Assembly (NCBI RefSeq): GCF_001707755.1
Contig: NZ_MBDL01000012.1
Location: 1-64,000, forward strand
Direction of reading: 5' to 3'
Length of the DNA stretch: 64,000 nucleotides
From: Acinetobacter celticus
Lineage (GTDB): Bacteria; Pseudomonadota; Gammaproteobacteria; Pseudomonadales; Moraxellaceae
Position numbers and translations under genes: made by a program. This document shows, piece after piece, positions 37,094-45,969 of this stretch (position 1 is its first letter; every line of letters starts with the position of its first letter). The notes below the pieces were generated by a model that saw nothing but the letters and a program-made list of their open reading frames with translations, was not told where the DNA came from and did not search any database.

Positions 37094-37969
37094 ATGCCAA
37101 ACGCCCAATATATTGCTGTGCTGTACATGGTTCTGTCCATGATTTCCTATCAAATTAGTGCTTCTTTTGCCAAGCAACTTTTTACCGTATTAGACCCACT
37201 TTCAGTCACTATTTTAAGACTATGTTTTGCGGCTATTATTGTCTGCGTCATGTTTCGTTCATGGCAAATTTTTAAGCGACTGCCTTATTTAAAATGGCGA
37301 GATTTACTCTGCTACAGCACAGCCCTTTGTTGTATGAATGTGCTGTTTTATATGTCCTTAGGCAAGCTCCCACAGGGCATTGCAGTCGGTTTAGAATTTA
37401 TTGGCCCACTGGGTTTAGCACTGTTATCTATTCAACGGCGTAGCGATTATATTTGGGTGCTGTTGGCCATTATTGGCATTGCTTTAATGGTGCCTTGGGG
37501 ACAAACCACGAGCGCTAACTTTTCGCTTGTTGGTGCAGCCTGTGCCTTGGGTGCAGGACTGTGTTGGGCATTTTATATTTATTTTGGCCAAAAAGTCGTC
37601 CATCAAAATATGGGTATGCATGCCTTGACCATCGCCATTAGTCTCTCCGCCTTGGTTTTATTGCCCATTGGTTTATATAACAATGCCCCTGCTTTATTAG
37701 AAACGCAATATTGGGGTAAGGCCTTAGCCATAGCAGTCTTGGCCACAGCCATTCCCTATGCGCTCGATTTAAAAGCGTTAAAACAACTCAACAAACTCAG
37801 TTACGGTACACTTTCAAGCCTTTCACCCGCTTTGGCTGCACTGGCAGGATTAGTCCTTTTAGGTGAAAAAATAGGGACATTGCAATGGCTTGCCTTATTC
37901 TGTGTGATGCTTGCATCTGTTGGCGTTACCCTGCGTTCGGCACACAGTCACGCAACCGAATCCAAATAA
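37094..37969 (+). CDS. EamA-family exporter, RhtA-like (copy 2)
   Basis: 291 residues, ten TM helices. It matches copy 1 in ISASFAKQLFTVL, CCMNVLFYMSLGKLPQGIAV, LEFIGPLGLALL and the LSYGTLSSLSPALAALAG region. Likely an amino acid or homoserine/threonine-type exporter of the inner membrane. Start ATG 37094 follows a weak ribosome site. Between the two copies lies only a broken minus-strand gene, consistent with an old duplication of the exporter. Confidence 0.85.
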   Translation: MPNAQYIAVLYMVLSMISYQISASFAKQLFTVLDPLSVTILRLCFAAIIVCVMFRSWQIFKRLPYLKWRDLLCYSTALCCMNVLFYMSLGKLPQGIAVGLEFIGPLGLALLSIQRRSDYIWVLLAIIGIALMVPWGQTTSANFSLVGAACALGAGLCWAFYIYFGQKVVHQNMGMHALTIAISLSALVLLPIGLYNNAPALLETQYWGKALAIAVLATAIPYALDLKALKQLNKLSYGTLSSLSPALAALAGLVLLGEKIGTLQWLALFCVMLASVGVTLRSAHSHATESK

Positions 37970-38255
37970 AAGAGATACTCTTGTTGGTTTAAATGCCGAT
38001 GTACTTTATCCAATCATTTTTTAGTCATGGCAAGCCAGCCATCTATGTCAGGCTATTTTTATTAACTTTTCAGAAAGCGCTCTTTGTCTGTCATGGCTCT
38101 GGCGTAAAACTTCAATCTATGCATTGTTCTATTGACCTCTGGCTATGTGCTCTATGATCGCTAAAAATATTTTGATCAAGATGAGCGACATCCCTGTGGA
38201 TTCTTATTTTTATGCAAAGACGTACAAGCATACGGTTCAATTTTGTGACTTTGAA

Positions 38256-39026
38256 TTAACCTGTGAAAAATATTTGATAGCTTAAACGAAGAATAAGAAT
38301 GACCACCAAAATAAGAAAGAGAATTCGAATAAACCCACTGCCATATTTTAATGCCATTTTTACACCCACCACCGAACCAATGACATTCGCCACAGCCATC
38401 ATTAAACCGAGACTGAACAACACATGTCCTGTGGGAATGAAAAAACTTAAGGCTGCAAAATTGGTCATAAAATTACCAATTTTAGACAAAGCAGAGGCAT
38501 GTAAAAAATCCACTTTTAAAAAGCGAATAAAATAAAAAATAAAGAAACTGCCCGTCCCTGGCCCAAAAATTCCATCATAAAAACCAATGACCAAACCACC
38601 AATACCCGCCAATACCAAAGTTTTTGTGGTCAGGCTTTGTTGAAAATGAACTTGGCCAAATTGCTTCTTCATAAAGGTATACGTTGCAATAATAATCAAC
38701 ATGACCAATACAAAAGGTTTTAGAATCGATTGCGGAATTAGGGTGACACAAGCCGCACCCGCAAACGAACTAATAAAAGCCGCAATCCCAATCACCACCA
38801 ATAACTTCCACGCCAATTTAACCCGACGCAAATAGGAAAAAGCTGCCGAAGCTGTTCCACAAATGGAAGCCATTTTATTGGTGCCAAATAAAGTGGCGGT
38901 CGCCATATTTGGAAAGGCATTCATTAATGCAGGAATTTGAATTAGCCCCCCGCCTCCCACTGCGGCATCAATCGCCCCAGCAAAAAAGGCAAAAAACAAC
39001 AGGCTTAAGATGATTTCAATTTCCAC
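38256..39026 (-). CDS. TSUP (TauE/SafE) family permease
   Basis: 256 residues, about seven or eight TM helices. The family's paired repeats start with AGAIDAAVGGGGLIQIPAL and repeat as GFYDGIFGPGTGSF. TSUP proteins export sulfite or other organosulfonate-related anions; the substrate is not known here. It ends 34 bases before... rather, lies 34 bases downstream of truB on the same strand, so both may be one transcript. Confidence 0.88.
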   Translation of the reverse strand: MEIEIILSLLFFAFFAGAIDAAVGGGGLIQIPALMNAFPNMATATLFGTNKMASICGTASAAFSYLRRVKLAWKLLVVIGIAAFISSFAGAACVTLIPQSILKPFVLVMLIIIATYTFMKKQFGQVHFQQSLTTKTLVLAGIGGLVIGFYDGIFGPGTGSFFIFYFIRFLKVDFLHASALSKIGNFMTNFAALSFFIPTGHVLFSLGLMMAVANVIGSVVGVKMALKYGSGFIRILFLILVVILILRLSYQIFFTG

Positions 39027-39060
39027 AGTTTTGGCCTTAAATTTAAATAAAGTACAGGGC

Positions 39061-39966
39061 TTACAAGTTCAATACGCGCTTTGGCACCAAACGTTTTCGA
39101 TCGGTAATTTCTGCTAAACCTAAGCACTTTTCACCATCAAAGACCAAAGCTTCGGCAACGGCTTCATGTTCAATATTACTCTCCATACCACGACAGAAAT
39201 ATTCGGCACGACCTTCAGGCACTTGAACTTTCGGGAAATGATCGACAGGCGAATATACTGAAAGCAACAACGCATCGCGCTCCACCTCAGTTAAGCTTTC
39301 TAGGTACTCAATGGTATAACTTGGAATTAAATCGAAATGGCCGGTTTTAATACGGTGCAAGTAAATTAAATGCCCATAAGTACCCAAGGCTTCGGCAATA
39401 TCTTCACCTAAAACCCGAATATAAGTTCCTTTTGAACAAGTAATATCTAGGCTAATGGTGTTTTCTGTAAAAGATAAAAGTTCAATGGCTTCAATGGTGA
39501 TGGGTCTGGCTTCACGTTCAATTTCAATACCTTTACGTGCCAACTCATACAGCGGACGGCCGTCTTTTTTCAGTGCCGAATACATCGGTGGTACTTGCTG
39601 AATATCGCCAGTAAACTGGGTTAAAACCTGCTGGATAATTTCTTCCGTCAGTAGCGGTACTGCTTTTTCAAGAAGGCGCTCACCCTCAACATCACCCGTA
39701 GTGGTGCTATGACCCAAAAATACGGTAGTTTGATAGCGCTTCACCGAATCAAGTAAATAATGAGAAAACTTGGTTGCCTCACCTAAGCAAATTGGCAGTA
39801 AACCCGAAGCCAGCGGATCTAGTGCGCCTGTATGACCTGCCTTTTGCGCACGGTACAACCAACGGACTTTTTGCAAAGCCGCATTCGAGCTAATGCCTAA
39901 AGGTTTATTTAATAAAAAAACACCACTAAGGTGACGACGCTGAATTTTAGGAGAGGATGATTTCAT
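39061..39966 (-). CDS. truB: tRNA pseudouridine-55 synthase
   Basis: 301 residues. The catalytic motif [16 protein letters not shown] carries the nucleophilic Asp; the start has [14 protein letters not shown], and the central RYQTTVFLG and [19 protein letters not shown] motifs are present. It modifies U55 in the T arm of tRNAs and helps tRNA folding. No rbfA or infB neighbour is seen. The C-terminal PUA-like domain ends at VPKRVLNL. Confidence 0.95.
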   Translation of the reverse strand: MKSSSPKIQRRHLSGVFLLNKPLGISSNAALQKVRWLYRAQKAGHTGALDPLASGLLPICLGEATKFSHYLLDSVKRYQTTVFLGHSTTTGDVEGERLLEKAVPLLTEEIIQQVLTQFTGDIQQVPPMYSALKKDGRPLYELARKGIEIEREARPITIEAIELLSFTENTISLDITCSKGTYIRVLGEDIAEALGTYGHLIYLHRIKTGHFDLIPSYTIEYLESLTEVERDALLLSVYSPVDHFPKVQVPEGRAEYFCRGMESNIEHEAVAEALVFDGEKCLGLAEITDRKRLVPKRVLNL

Positions 39967-40107
39967 GATAAAAATAAGCGAAAGAAAACGTCACAATGTT
40001 AACCGAATATTTACAACATTTCTGTGATTTTGTGCAGAACTTATGGCATATTCAGTCCCACCGCATAATATCTAAAACAAATAAAATGGAAAAAGGTGCA
40101 TGAGGAT

Positions 40108-41136
40108 ATGCAAAAACATAAATTATGGCTGATTGTGGTCATTATTCTATTGGCAATAGGTGGATTGATCTATTGGTTAGCACCAAAGAATACGCAAACT
40201 ATGGCTTCGCAACATTCAGAACAAAGCTCGAATCCTTCAACCAATGCTTCAACCTTACCCCAAACAACCAGTCCCAACGGCTTGCCTTATTTCAGCCCAA
40301 GTCAGCAAGACACGCAAATTAACTGTCAGATGAAGCTAGATGGCTCGCAACATTTAATCGTGAATGAGCAAACCCGTAACTGTTTTGAATATTTTATTAC
40401 CCAATATGGTGAAAAATCGCTTGATCAAATTCAACAAGATTTCAATGCCTATATTCATCAAAACTATAAAGAACCTGCCCTTTCGCAAATTTTAGATTTG
40501 TGGAAACGTTATATGAATTATCGCGAGCGCTTAGGATCACTCCAAACGCCAAATATCAGCCAAGATGATCCGCAATATTATCGAGCTATTTTTAACAGTA
40601 CGCAAAATTTGCGCAAACAGTTTTTCTCTGACTATGAAATTGAAGGGCTTTTTGGCCCTGAAAATACCTATCATGAATACACTTTAAAGCGTCTGGATAT
40701 CATTCATCATAAAAAACTCAATGAAACCGAAAAAGCCCAAAAACTCAAAGCATTATTTGATGAGCTACCAGAAGATTGGAAAGAAAATTTAGAGCAACTC
40801 AATAAGCTTGAAGACTTACGCAAATTGACAGCAGATATCAAAGCGCGTGGTGGCTCTGCAGAAGAAATTCATCAAATGCGAACACAATTGGTCGGCCCAG
40901 AAGCAACACAGCGACTAGAGGTTTTAGATAGCCAACGTTCAAACTGGAAAAGTTCGGTTGATGGTTATTTGATTGAACGTGATAACATTATTAAAAGTGG
41001 CATGAGTGATGGCGCTAAGCAAAAAGCTGTACAACAACTGCGTGCGCAACATTTTCAAAATAAAGAGGATCAATTACGTGTAAATACCTTTGAGTCTATT
41101 CATGATCAAGGCGGAAAGCTCCCTTATAGCGAATAA
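40108..41136 (+). CDS. lifO: Lipase-specific foldase (lipase chaperone) LifO
   Basis: 342 residues. An N-terminal membrane anchor (residues ~5-23) is followed by a Ser/Thr/Pro/Gln-rich linker and a helical chaperone domain with many charged heptads. The family features RxxFFSDYEIEGLFGPEN and PEATQRLEVLDSQRSNW are visible. LifO holds the lipase in the periplasm and helps it fold. The frame also opens at GTG 40096; the ATG at 40108 is preferred but the choice is open. lipA lies 550 bases downstream, in the chaperone-first order known from Acinetobacter (lipB-lipA). Confidence 0.9.
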   Translation: MQKHKLWLIVVIILLAIGGLIYWLAPKNTQTMASQHSEQSSNPSTNASTLPQTTSPNGLPYFSPSQQDTQINCQMKLDGSQHLIVNEQTRNCFEYFITQYGEKSLDQIQQDFNAYIHQNYKEPALSQILDLWKRYMNYRERLGSLQTPNISQDDPQYYRAIFNSTQNLRKQFFSDYEIEGLFGPENTYHEYTLKRLDIIHHKKLNETEKAQKLKALFDELPEDWKENLEQLNKLEDLRKLTADIKARGGSAEEIHQMRTQLVGPEATQRLEVLDSQRSNWKSSVDGYLIERDNIIKSGMSDGAKQKAVQQLRAQHFQNKEDQLRVNTFESIHDQGGKLPYSE

Positions 41137-41170
41137 AAGCAATCAGTCCCTTATAAGCTAAAGATGTCTA

Positions 41171-41207
41171 AGCCCATGTTTCGGTGGTGATACCAGAAAC
41201 ATGGGCT
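41171..41207 (+). repeat. Strong hairpin after lifO
   Basis: Perfect 12-base stem AGCCCATGTTTC / GAAACATGGGCT with 13-base loop, 34 bases after the lifO stop. There is no T run, so it is not a classic terminator; it may stabilise or process the mRNA. Confidence 0.55.
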
Positions 41208-41686
41208 CAATCATGAATAAAAATATTGATGACCATGTATGAAGTGGCTTAGTACAAACCACCCAGTTGCTTGTATTGATCTTCTTCTTATGTAAATTGG
41301 CCTACTGTCTTATGACAATAAAAGATCATGGTCATCGAGTTTTACCTTGTGGTGGTCATATTGTCCACATCATGTGTGCTGACTACAAACTAAATCATCC
41401 AAATTTAGCCCATATATTATTTGCTCTCAAAACTTCTTCACAGCACCGCCAGCATCCTATTTCATGAACATGAAATCACTTAAAACTGTAAATATTTATC
41501 GGTCTATAAGAACCTGCGAGAATCATTGCGCAGACTTTTCTCTTCGAAATTATCTCACTCAAAATTTGTTACAACTCTAACTGCATCCTATCCCGCAATG
41601 ATTGCAAAAATATAGCCGTACTGTTCTTATATCTTTGACAATAAAAATTGTCAGTGTCTGAAAATAAAAACAATTGAGAATTTATT
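41208..41686. other. Gap between lifO and lipA
   Basis: About 480 bases with no convincing gene. The dyad TGACAAT-AAAA-ATTGTCA (41636-41653) lies 34 bases before the lipA start codon and may be an operator or RNA hairpin. A 66-codon frame at 41267 lacks a ribosome site and is judged spurious. Confidence 0.4.
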
Positions 41687-42655
41687 ATGAAATATAAACT
41701 GTTATTCGCTAGCCTACTCACGGTCAGCACCATCCACATGGCCGTTGCCTCTGAAGCCACCCAAGTGACGACCACAAAAGTTAGCTCTAGCTATGCGAAA
41801 ACGAAATACCCGATTGTCTTTAACCACGGTATGGCAGGCTTTATTACGCTTGGCACAAACCAATTTGGCTTAGATTATTTTTATCAAATTTTGCCTGATT
41901 TAGCACGCAACGGTGCGAATGTTTGGGCAACCCGTGTTTCACCACTTAATTCCACCGAAGTCCGCGGTGAGCAACTTCTGCAACAAGTATTGGAAATTCG
42001 CGCCATTACAGGTGCACCCAAAGTGAATTTAGTCGGACATTCACATGGTGGCCCGACCATCCGTTATGTGGCGGGTGTGCGCCCCGATGTTGTGGCCTCT
42101 TTAACCAGTGTTGCAGGCCCAAATAAAGGCTCACCTGTCGCAGACTTAATTATAAAAGCAGAAAGTACAGCGGTTGAAGCCCCTCTTGTTGGTGCAGTCA
42201 ACTTCTTGTCTAAAGCTATTGTTTGGGCCCAAGGCTTAGATCCTAAAAGCTACCCACATGATGCTTTGGCAGGTGGTAACAGCTTGACACTTGCTGGGTC
42301 TGCTCTCTTTAATTCCAAATTTCCCTTAGGTATGCCAACCACCGCCTGTGGCGAGGGCAAAGCACTCGATCAGGGAATTTATAATTACTCCTTTACTGGT
42401 GTAGGCACTATTACCAATCTTCTAGATCCTGACTCTGCCTTAAAAGTCACTAGCCTCTTAATTGATGGTGGTAAAAATAATGATGGTTTAGTCTCTAAAT
42501 GTAGCGCTAAATTTGGTAAAACCATTCGCGATGATTACAACTGGAATCATTTAGATGAAGTTAATCAATTCCTTGGATTAAAAGCATTGTTTGCTCCAGA
42601 CCCTGTCGATGTTTACCGTCAACATGCTAATCGTTTAAAACTTCAGGGACTCTAA
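41687..42655 (+). CDS. lipA: Secreted triacylglycerol lipase
   Basis: 322 residues. Signal peptide (hydrophobic core residues 4-20, cut after AVA). The nucleophile elbow is GHSHGG (Ser ~117), the oxyanion region PIVFNHGMAGF begins the fold and the catalytic His lies in NHLDEVNQ near the C-terminus. This is a family I lipase exported through the Sec/type II route, needing LifO, encoded upstream. Two cysteines (TTACGEG and VSKCSAK) may form the family's disulfide. Ends near a strong bidirectional terminator. Confidence 0.92.
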   Translation: MKYKLLFASLLTVSTIHMAVASEATQVTTTKVSSSYAKTKYPIVFNHGMAGFITLGTNQFGLDYFYQILPDLARNGANVWATRVSPLNSTEVRGEQLLQQVLEIRAITGAPKVNLVGHSHGGPTIRYVAGVRPDVVASLTSVAGPNKGSPVADLIIKAESTAVEAPLVGAVNFLSKAIVWAQGLDPKSYPHDALAGGNSLTLAGSALFNSKFPLGMPTTACGEGKALDQGIYNYSFTGVGTITNLLDPDSALKVTSLLIDGGKNNDGLVSKCSAKFGKTIRDDYNWNHLDEVNQFLGLKALFAPDPVDVYRQHANRLKLQGL

Positions 42656-42693
42656 TTTGGCCTTTCAAAGCGAGGTTAAAATATTTCAGACAT

Positions 42694-42721
42694 AAAAAAT
42701 GCGCCAAAAGGCGCATTTTTT
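42694..42721. terminator. Bidirectional terminator, lipA / rplS operon
   Basis: Perfect stem AAAAAATGCGCC / GGCGCATTTTTT with AAAA loop. Confidence 0.9.
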
Positions 42722-42742
42722 AACTCAAGTAAAAACTTAAAA

Positions 42743-43117
42743 TTAAGCTTTAACTTTACGAGCTGGTAATTTTTCACGAATACGTGCAGCTTTACCAGAC
42801 AATTCGCGTAGGTAGTAAAGTTTAGCGCGACGAACAGCACCACGACGTTTCACTTCAACTTTAGCTACGATTGGAGAATGTGTTTGGAAAACACGTTCAA
42901 CACCAACACCGCTAGAAATTTTGCGTACTGTAAATGCAGAGTTTAAACCACGGTTTTTAATCGCAATTACAACGCCTTCAAAAGCCTGAAGACGTTCACG
43001 ATCGCCCTCTTTAACTTTTACAGAAACAATAACTGTATCACCTGGTGCAAATGCAGGTAGATCAGTTCTTAATTGTGCGTTTTCAATAATTTGTACTAAA
43101 GGATGCTTACCGCTCAT
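42743..43117 (-). CDS. rplS: 50S ribosomal protein L19
   Basis: 124 residues; structural protein at the 30S/50S interface. Typical blocks are [24 protein letters not shown] (in part), [31 protein letters not shown] and [24 protein letters not shown]. Last gene of the rpsP-rimM-trmD-rplS operon, 143 bases after trmD. The terminator lies 21 bases beyond its stop. Confidence 0.97.
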   Translation of the reverse strand: MSGKHPLVQIIENAQLRTDLPAFAPGDTVIVSVKVKEGDRERLQAFEGVVIAIKNRGLNSAFTVRKISSGVGVERVFQTHSPIVAKVEVKRRGAVRRAKLYYLRELSGKAARIREKLPARKVKA

Positions 43118-43260
43118 GGGGTATCTCCAAAGTGCGAGTCAGAAGAGGTCTAATCATCGCTGGGTATAGAGGCTAAAGCGCATAGACCCGATTATCTTTC
43201 TCTTTATTGTTGACCATCTCAATCAATAAAGAGCCTATTAAAGAATACTTAAAATTGAAT

Positions 43261-44001
43261 TTAAGTATTGGTATCTTTTAGCCATTTTTTTTGCTGTTTA
43301 GTCAGTTCCACCTGTTCCACCAACTCTGGGCGACGCTCAAGTGTACGCTGATAACGTTGCAAAAACCGCCATTTTTCAATGTTTGCATGATGACCTGACT
43401 TTAAAACATCAGGCACATCCAAACCTTCAAAATGATCTGGCTTGGTATATTGTGGACAATCTAACAGACCATCCACAAATGAGTCTTGCACGTGTGATTG
43501 TTCATCAGACATTGCACCCGGAAGTCTCCGAATAATACTGTCCAATAAAACCATCGCAGGTAATTCACCGCCAGATAAAACGTAATCTCCAATTGACCAT
43601 TCCTGATCAATATATTTCTGGATCAAACGCTCATCGACCCCCTCATAACGCCCACACAATACAATCAATCCATCATATTCGACAAACTGCTGTACCGCAG
43701 GTTCATTTAAGGTTTTTCCTTGTGGGGACATATACACCACAGGAACATGAACTGCGCCTGCTTGCGTTGCAAGCTCTTTGGCATGTTGGATTGCTTTCGC
43801 CAAAGGCTCGGCCATCATCACCATGCCGGGACCACCACCGAATGGACGTTCATCCACTCGTTTGTAGTTCCCATCAGCAAAGTCACGTGGATTAATACAA
43901 GTAATTTGCATCAAATCACGTTTCACTGCACGCCCGCTAATACCGTAGGCTGTAATCGCTTCAAACATTTCAGGAAAAAGCGTAATGACTGCAAAAAACA
44001 C
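43261..44001 (-). CDS. trmD: tRNA (guanine-37-N1)-methyltransferase
   Basis: 246 residues. SPOUT-fold enzyme that methylates G37 next to the anticodon and prevents frameshifting. The trefoil-knot motifs [12 protein letters not shown] and [14 protein letters not shown] are intact, as are [12 protein letters not shown] near the N-terminus and the C-terminal [11 protein letters not shown]. The order rpsP-rimM-trmD-rplS is standard; the gene follows rimM by 42 bases. Confidence 0.97.
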   Translation of the reverse strand: MFFAVITLFPEMFEAITAYGISGRAVKRDLMQITCINPRDFADGNYKRVDERPFGGGPGMVMMAEPLAKAIQHAKELATQAGAVHVPVVYMSPQGKTLNEPAVQQFVEYDGLIVLCGRYEGVDERLIQKYIDQEWSIGDYVLSGGELPAMVLLDSIIRRLPGAMSDEQSHVQDSFVDGLLDCPQYTKPDHFEGLDVPDVLKSGHHANIEKWRFLQRYQRTLERRPELVEQVELTKQQKKWLKDTNT

Positions 44002-44043
44002 CGCAGACTCCTCTATTTTCCTGCTGCGATAATCCTAAAAGGA

Positions 44044-44592
44044 TTAATAATCTACGCCCCAATTGACGTAGATACGACCAGCTTCAAGATCAACGCGCTG
44101 TACCACATCTTTATGCCATGGAATCATACGCTCTTCAGCATCAACGCTATCTGGTGTTGCGTGAACCACCATGACATCATTGGCACCTGTCTCGAACAGT
44201 TCATGGATTTTTCCGAGATTTACTTCTTGTTCAGCATCATCCAAACCTAACACTGTTAAGCCTTTCAAATCTGTCCAGTAAAACTCATCCATTCCTGCTT
44301 TCGGAAGTTGCGATTGAGAAATCCATACATTAGTACCCACTAAGCTATCTGCTGCAGTGCGGTCAAGGACCCCCTTCAACGAAACAACCAAGCCTTTACC
44401 ATGCGGTTTCCAGCGTTTTACATCTACTGTTTGCCAACCTGCTTTGGTCTCAATGTACCAAGGCAGATAGTCAAAGATGTTGCTCATAGGTTCTGTATTG
44501 GAATAGACCCAGAGCCACCCATTTAAGCCATATGCTGAACGCAGCTGTCCAATCTGAATACGATCTTCTGGCACATTCTGTGTTGGTGTCAT
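44044..44592 (-). CDS. rimM: Ribosome maturation factor RimM
   Basis: 182 residues. Binds S19 during 30S assembly. It has the N-terminal barrel (IGQLRSAYGLNGWLWVYSNT) and the PRC-barrel part with DEFYWTDLKGLTVL and the C-terminal IPWHKDVVQRVDLEAGRIYV (partial). Second gene of the operon, 29 bases after rpsP. Confidence 0.95.
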   Translation of the reverse strand: MTPTQNVPEDRIQIGQLRSAYGLNGWLWVYSNTEPMSNIFDYLPWYIETKAGWQTVDVKRWKPHGKGLVVSLKGVLDRTAADSLVGTNVWISQSQLPKAGMDEFYWTDLKGLTVLGLDDAEQEVNLGKIHELFETGANDVMVVHATPDSVDAEERMIPWHKDVVQRVDLEAGRIYVNWGVDY

Positions 44593-44621
44593 GGGTTACC
44601 TGCTACGTTAATTTTCAAAAA

Positions 44622-44879
44622 TTATGCAGCAACTGTAGCTTTTTTAGCTTGAGCAGCTAAAGAAGCAACACGTTCTGAAGGTTGAGCACCTTGAGAAACC
44701 CAGTGTGCAAAGCGGTCAGCATCTAAACGAAGTTTTTCTGCTTTACCTTGTGCTGTTGGGTTGAAGAAACCAATACGTTCGATGAAACGACCGTCACGTG
44801 CATTACGGCTATCAGTCACAATGATTTGATAGAACGGACGTTTTTTAGCACCACCGCGAGCAAGACGAATAACAACCAT
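44622..44879 (-). CDS. rpsP: 30S ribosomal protein S16
   Basis: 85 residues, usual length. It begins [17 protein letters not shown] and continues with the conserved [17 protein letters not shown]. First gene of the operon. A possible promoter is TTGACC (44992-44987) with a weak -10 18 bases on. Ends in an Ala-rich tail. Confidence 0.97.
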   Translation of the reverse strand: MVVIRLARGGAKKRPFYQIIVTDSRNARDGRFIERIGFFNPTAQGKAEKLRLDADRFAHWVSQGAQPSERVASLAAQAKKATVAA

Positions 44880-45024
44880 GATAGAACCTTATAGTTTTTA
44901 CGGATTATCCCAGTACCGACCATCGACACTTTTCAAACCCCTTTCATAGAGGGCAATATTTTACGTTATCTTTCCGCTGAAAGAAAGGTCAAAATTTATT
45001 TATCCACAATTTTAAATTTGGAAC

Positions 45025-45483
45025 TTATTTACTGTCCCAGTTTGAAGTTCCACTTAAGGCACAAGTCGATGCACCTCTAGTCCAACACTTTTCACCACGA
45101 TGATTTAATATATTCACACCATCATTTTCCTGTGAGGACGCAGTTATAGGAGTAGCAGTTAGGGTCCATGTATTTGCCGCAACATTCGTCAATGCCACCG
45201 TATATAAAGGATCACTCCCCTGAGGAGTTGCAAGACTACCATTTGCATTAAGTGTATAGCCGAATGTTGCCAATGTAATAGGGTCACCATTCGCCAACAA
45301 AAATCTAAAATTTGACACTTTATAACGTTGAATTTGACTCGCTAAAGCGATCAGTTCTGCCTGAACTTCTACACGTTTCGTTTTTCGTACATGCTCCTGA
45401 TAAGATGGATACGCAATAGCAGACAAGATACCAATTATTGCAACCACAATCATAAGCTCTATGAGAGTAAATCCTTTATTCAT
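45025..45483 (-). CDS. Minor type IV pilin-like protein (PilE/ComF type)
   Basis: 152 residues. Class III signal [19 protein letters not shown], cleaved by PilD before Phe, with Glu5 of the mature form present. The C-terminal domain has two cysteines (EKCWTRGASTC) close together. Transcribed last in the operon that starts with fimU; its ATG overlaps the TAA of the preceding pilin gene. In Acinetobacter baylyi the matching genes (comE/comF beside the PilY1-like comC) are needed for natural transformation or pilus assembly. Confidence 0.88.
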   Translation of the reverse strand: MNKGFTLIELMIVVAIIGILSAIAYPSYQEHVRKTKRVEVQAELIALASQIQRYKVSNFRFLLANGDPITLATFGYTLNANGSLATPQGSDPLYTVALTNVAANTWTLTATPITASSQENDGVNILNHRGEKCWTRGASTCALSGTSNWDSK

Positions 45484-45957
45484 TTACCACTCCTCACTGC
45501 CATTCGCTGTACTACCACAACTTTCAAAATCGACATTAGCTGTTGTTTTATTCTTACAACGCATCCCTGTACTCGTAAGTAACATCGTAAAATTTTTATC
45601 GTCTGAACTCACAGCTTGAATTGCCCAATTCCGACCTGTTGCATCATCATCTGTTAAATCTAAATCTGGATCATTTCCATCTCTGATCGTCAATGTATAT
45701 TTAATCGCAGAGCCGATTGCTCCCACAGGTAATGTTGCACTTGTCGTCATAAATCTTCGATAACTAAAATTACGCGCTTTATGCCGATCTAACAAAGTAG
45801 CCAATCTCTGTATCTCTTGCTGTGCCTGACTGGCTACCGCGCGTCGTGCATACTCTTGGTATGACGGTATAGCAATTGCTACGAAAATCGCAACAATTGC
45901 TACAACAACCATTAGTTCGATCAATGTAAATCCAGAGGACTTTATTATTTTTTTCAT
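45484..45957 (-). CDS. Minor type IV pilin-like protein (PilE/ComE type)
   Basis: 157 residues. Prepilin leader [25 protein letters not shown], then the pilin-family [21 protein letters not shown] helix. Two cysteines in the C-terminal region ([15 protein letters not shown]) likely form the pilin disulfide loop. Twelve bases after pilY1 and abutting the next pilin gene, so these are translationally coupled. Predicted minor component of the pilus tip or fibre. Confidence 0.88.
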   Translation of the reverse strand: MKKIIKSSGFTLIELMVVVAIVAIFVAIAIPSYQEYARRAVASQAQQEIQRLATLLDRHKARNFSYRRFMTTSATLPVGAIGSAIKYTLTIRDGNDPDLDLTDDDATGRNWAIQAVSSDDKNFTMLLTSTGMRCKNKTTANVDFESCGSTANGSEEW

Positions 45958-45969
45958 AATCCCTCCTGA

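Noticed and set aside
41267..41467. 66-codon frame between lifO and lipA
   Set aside because: No ribosome site, no recognisable composition or family; likely chance.
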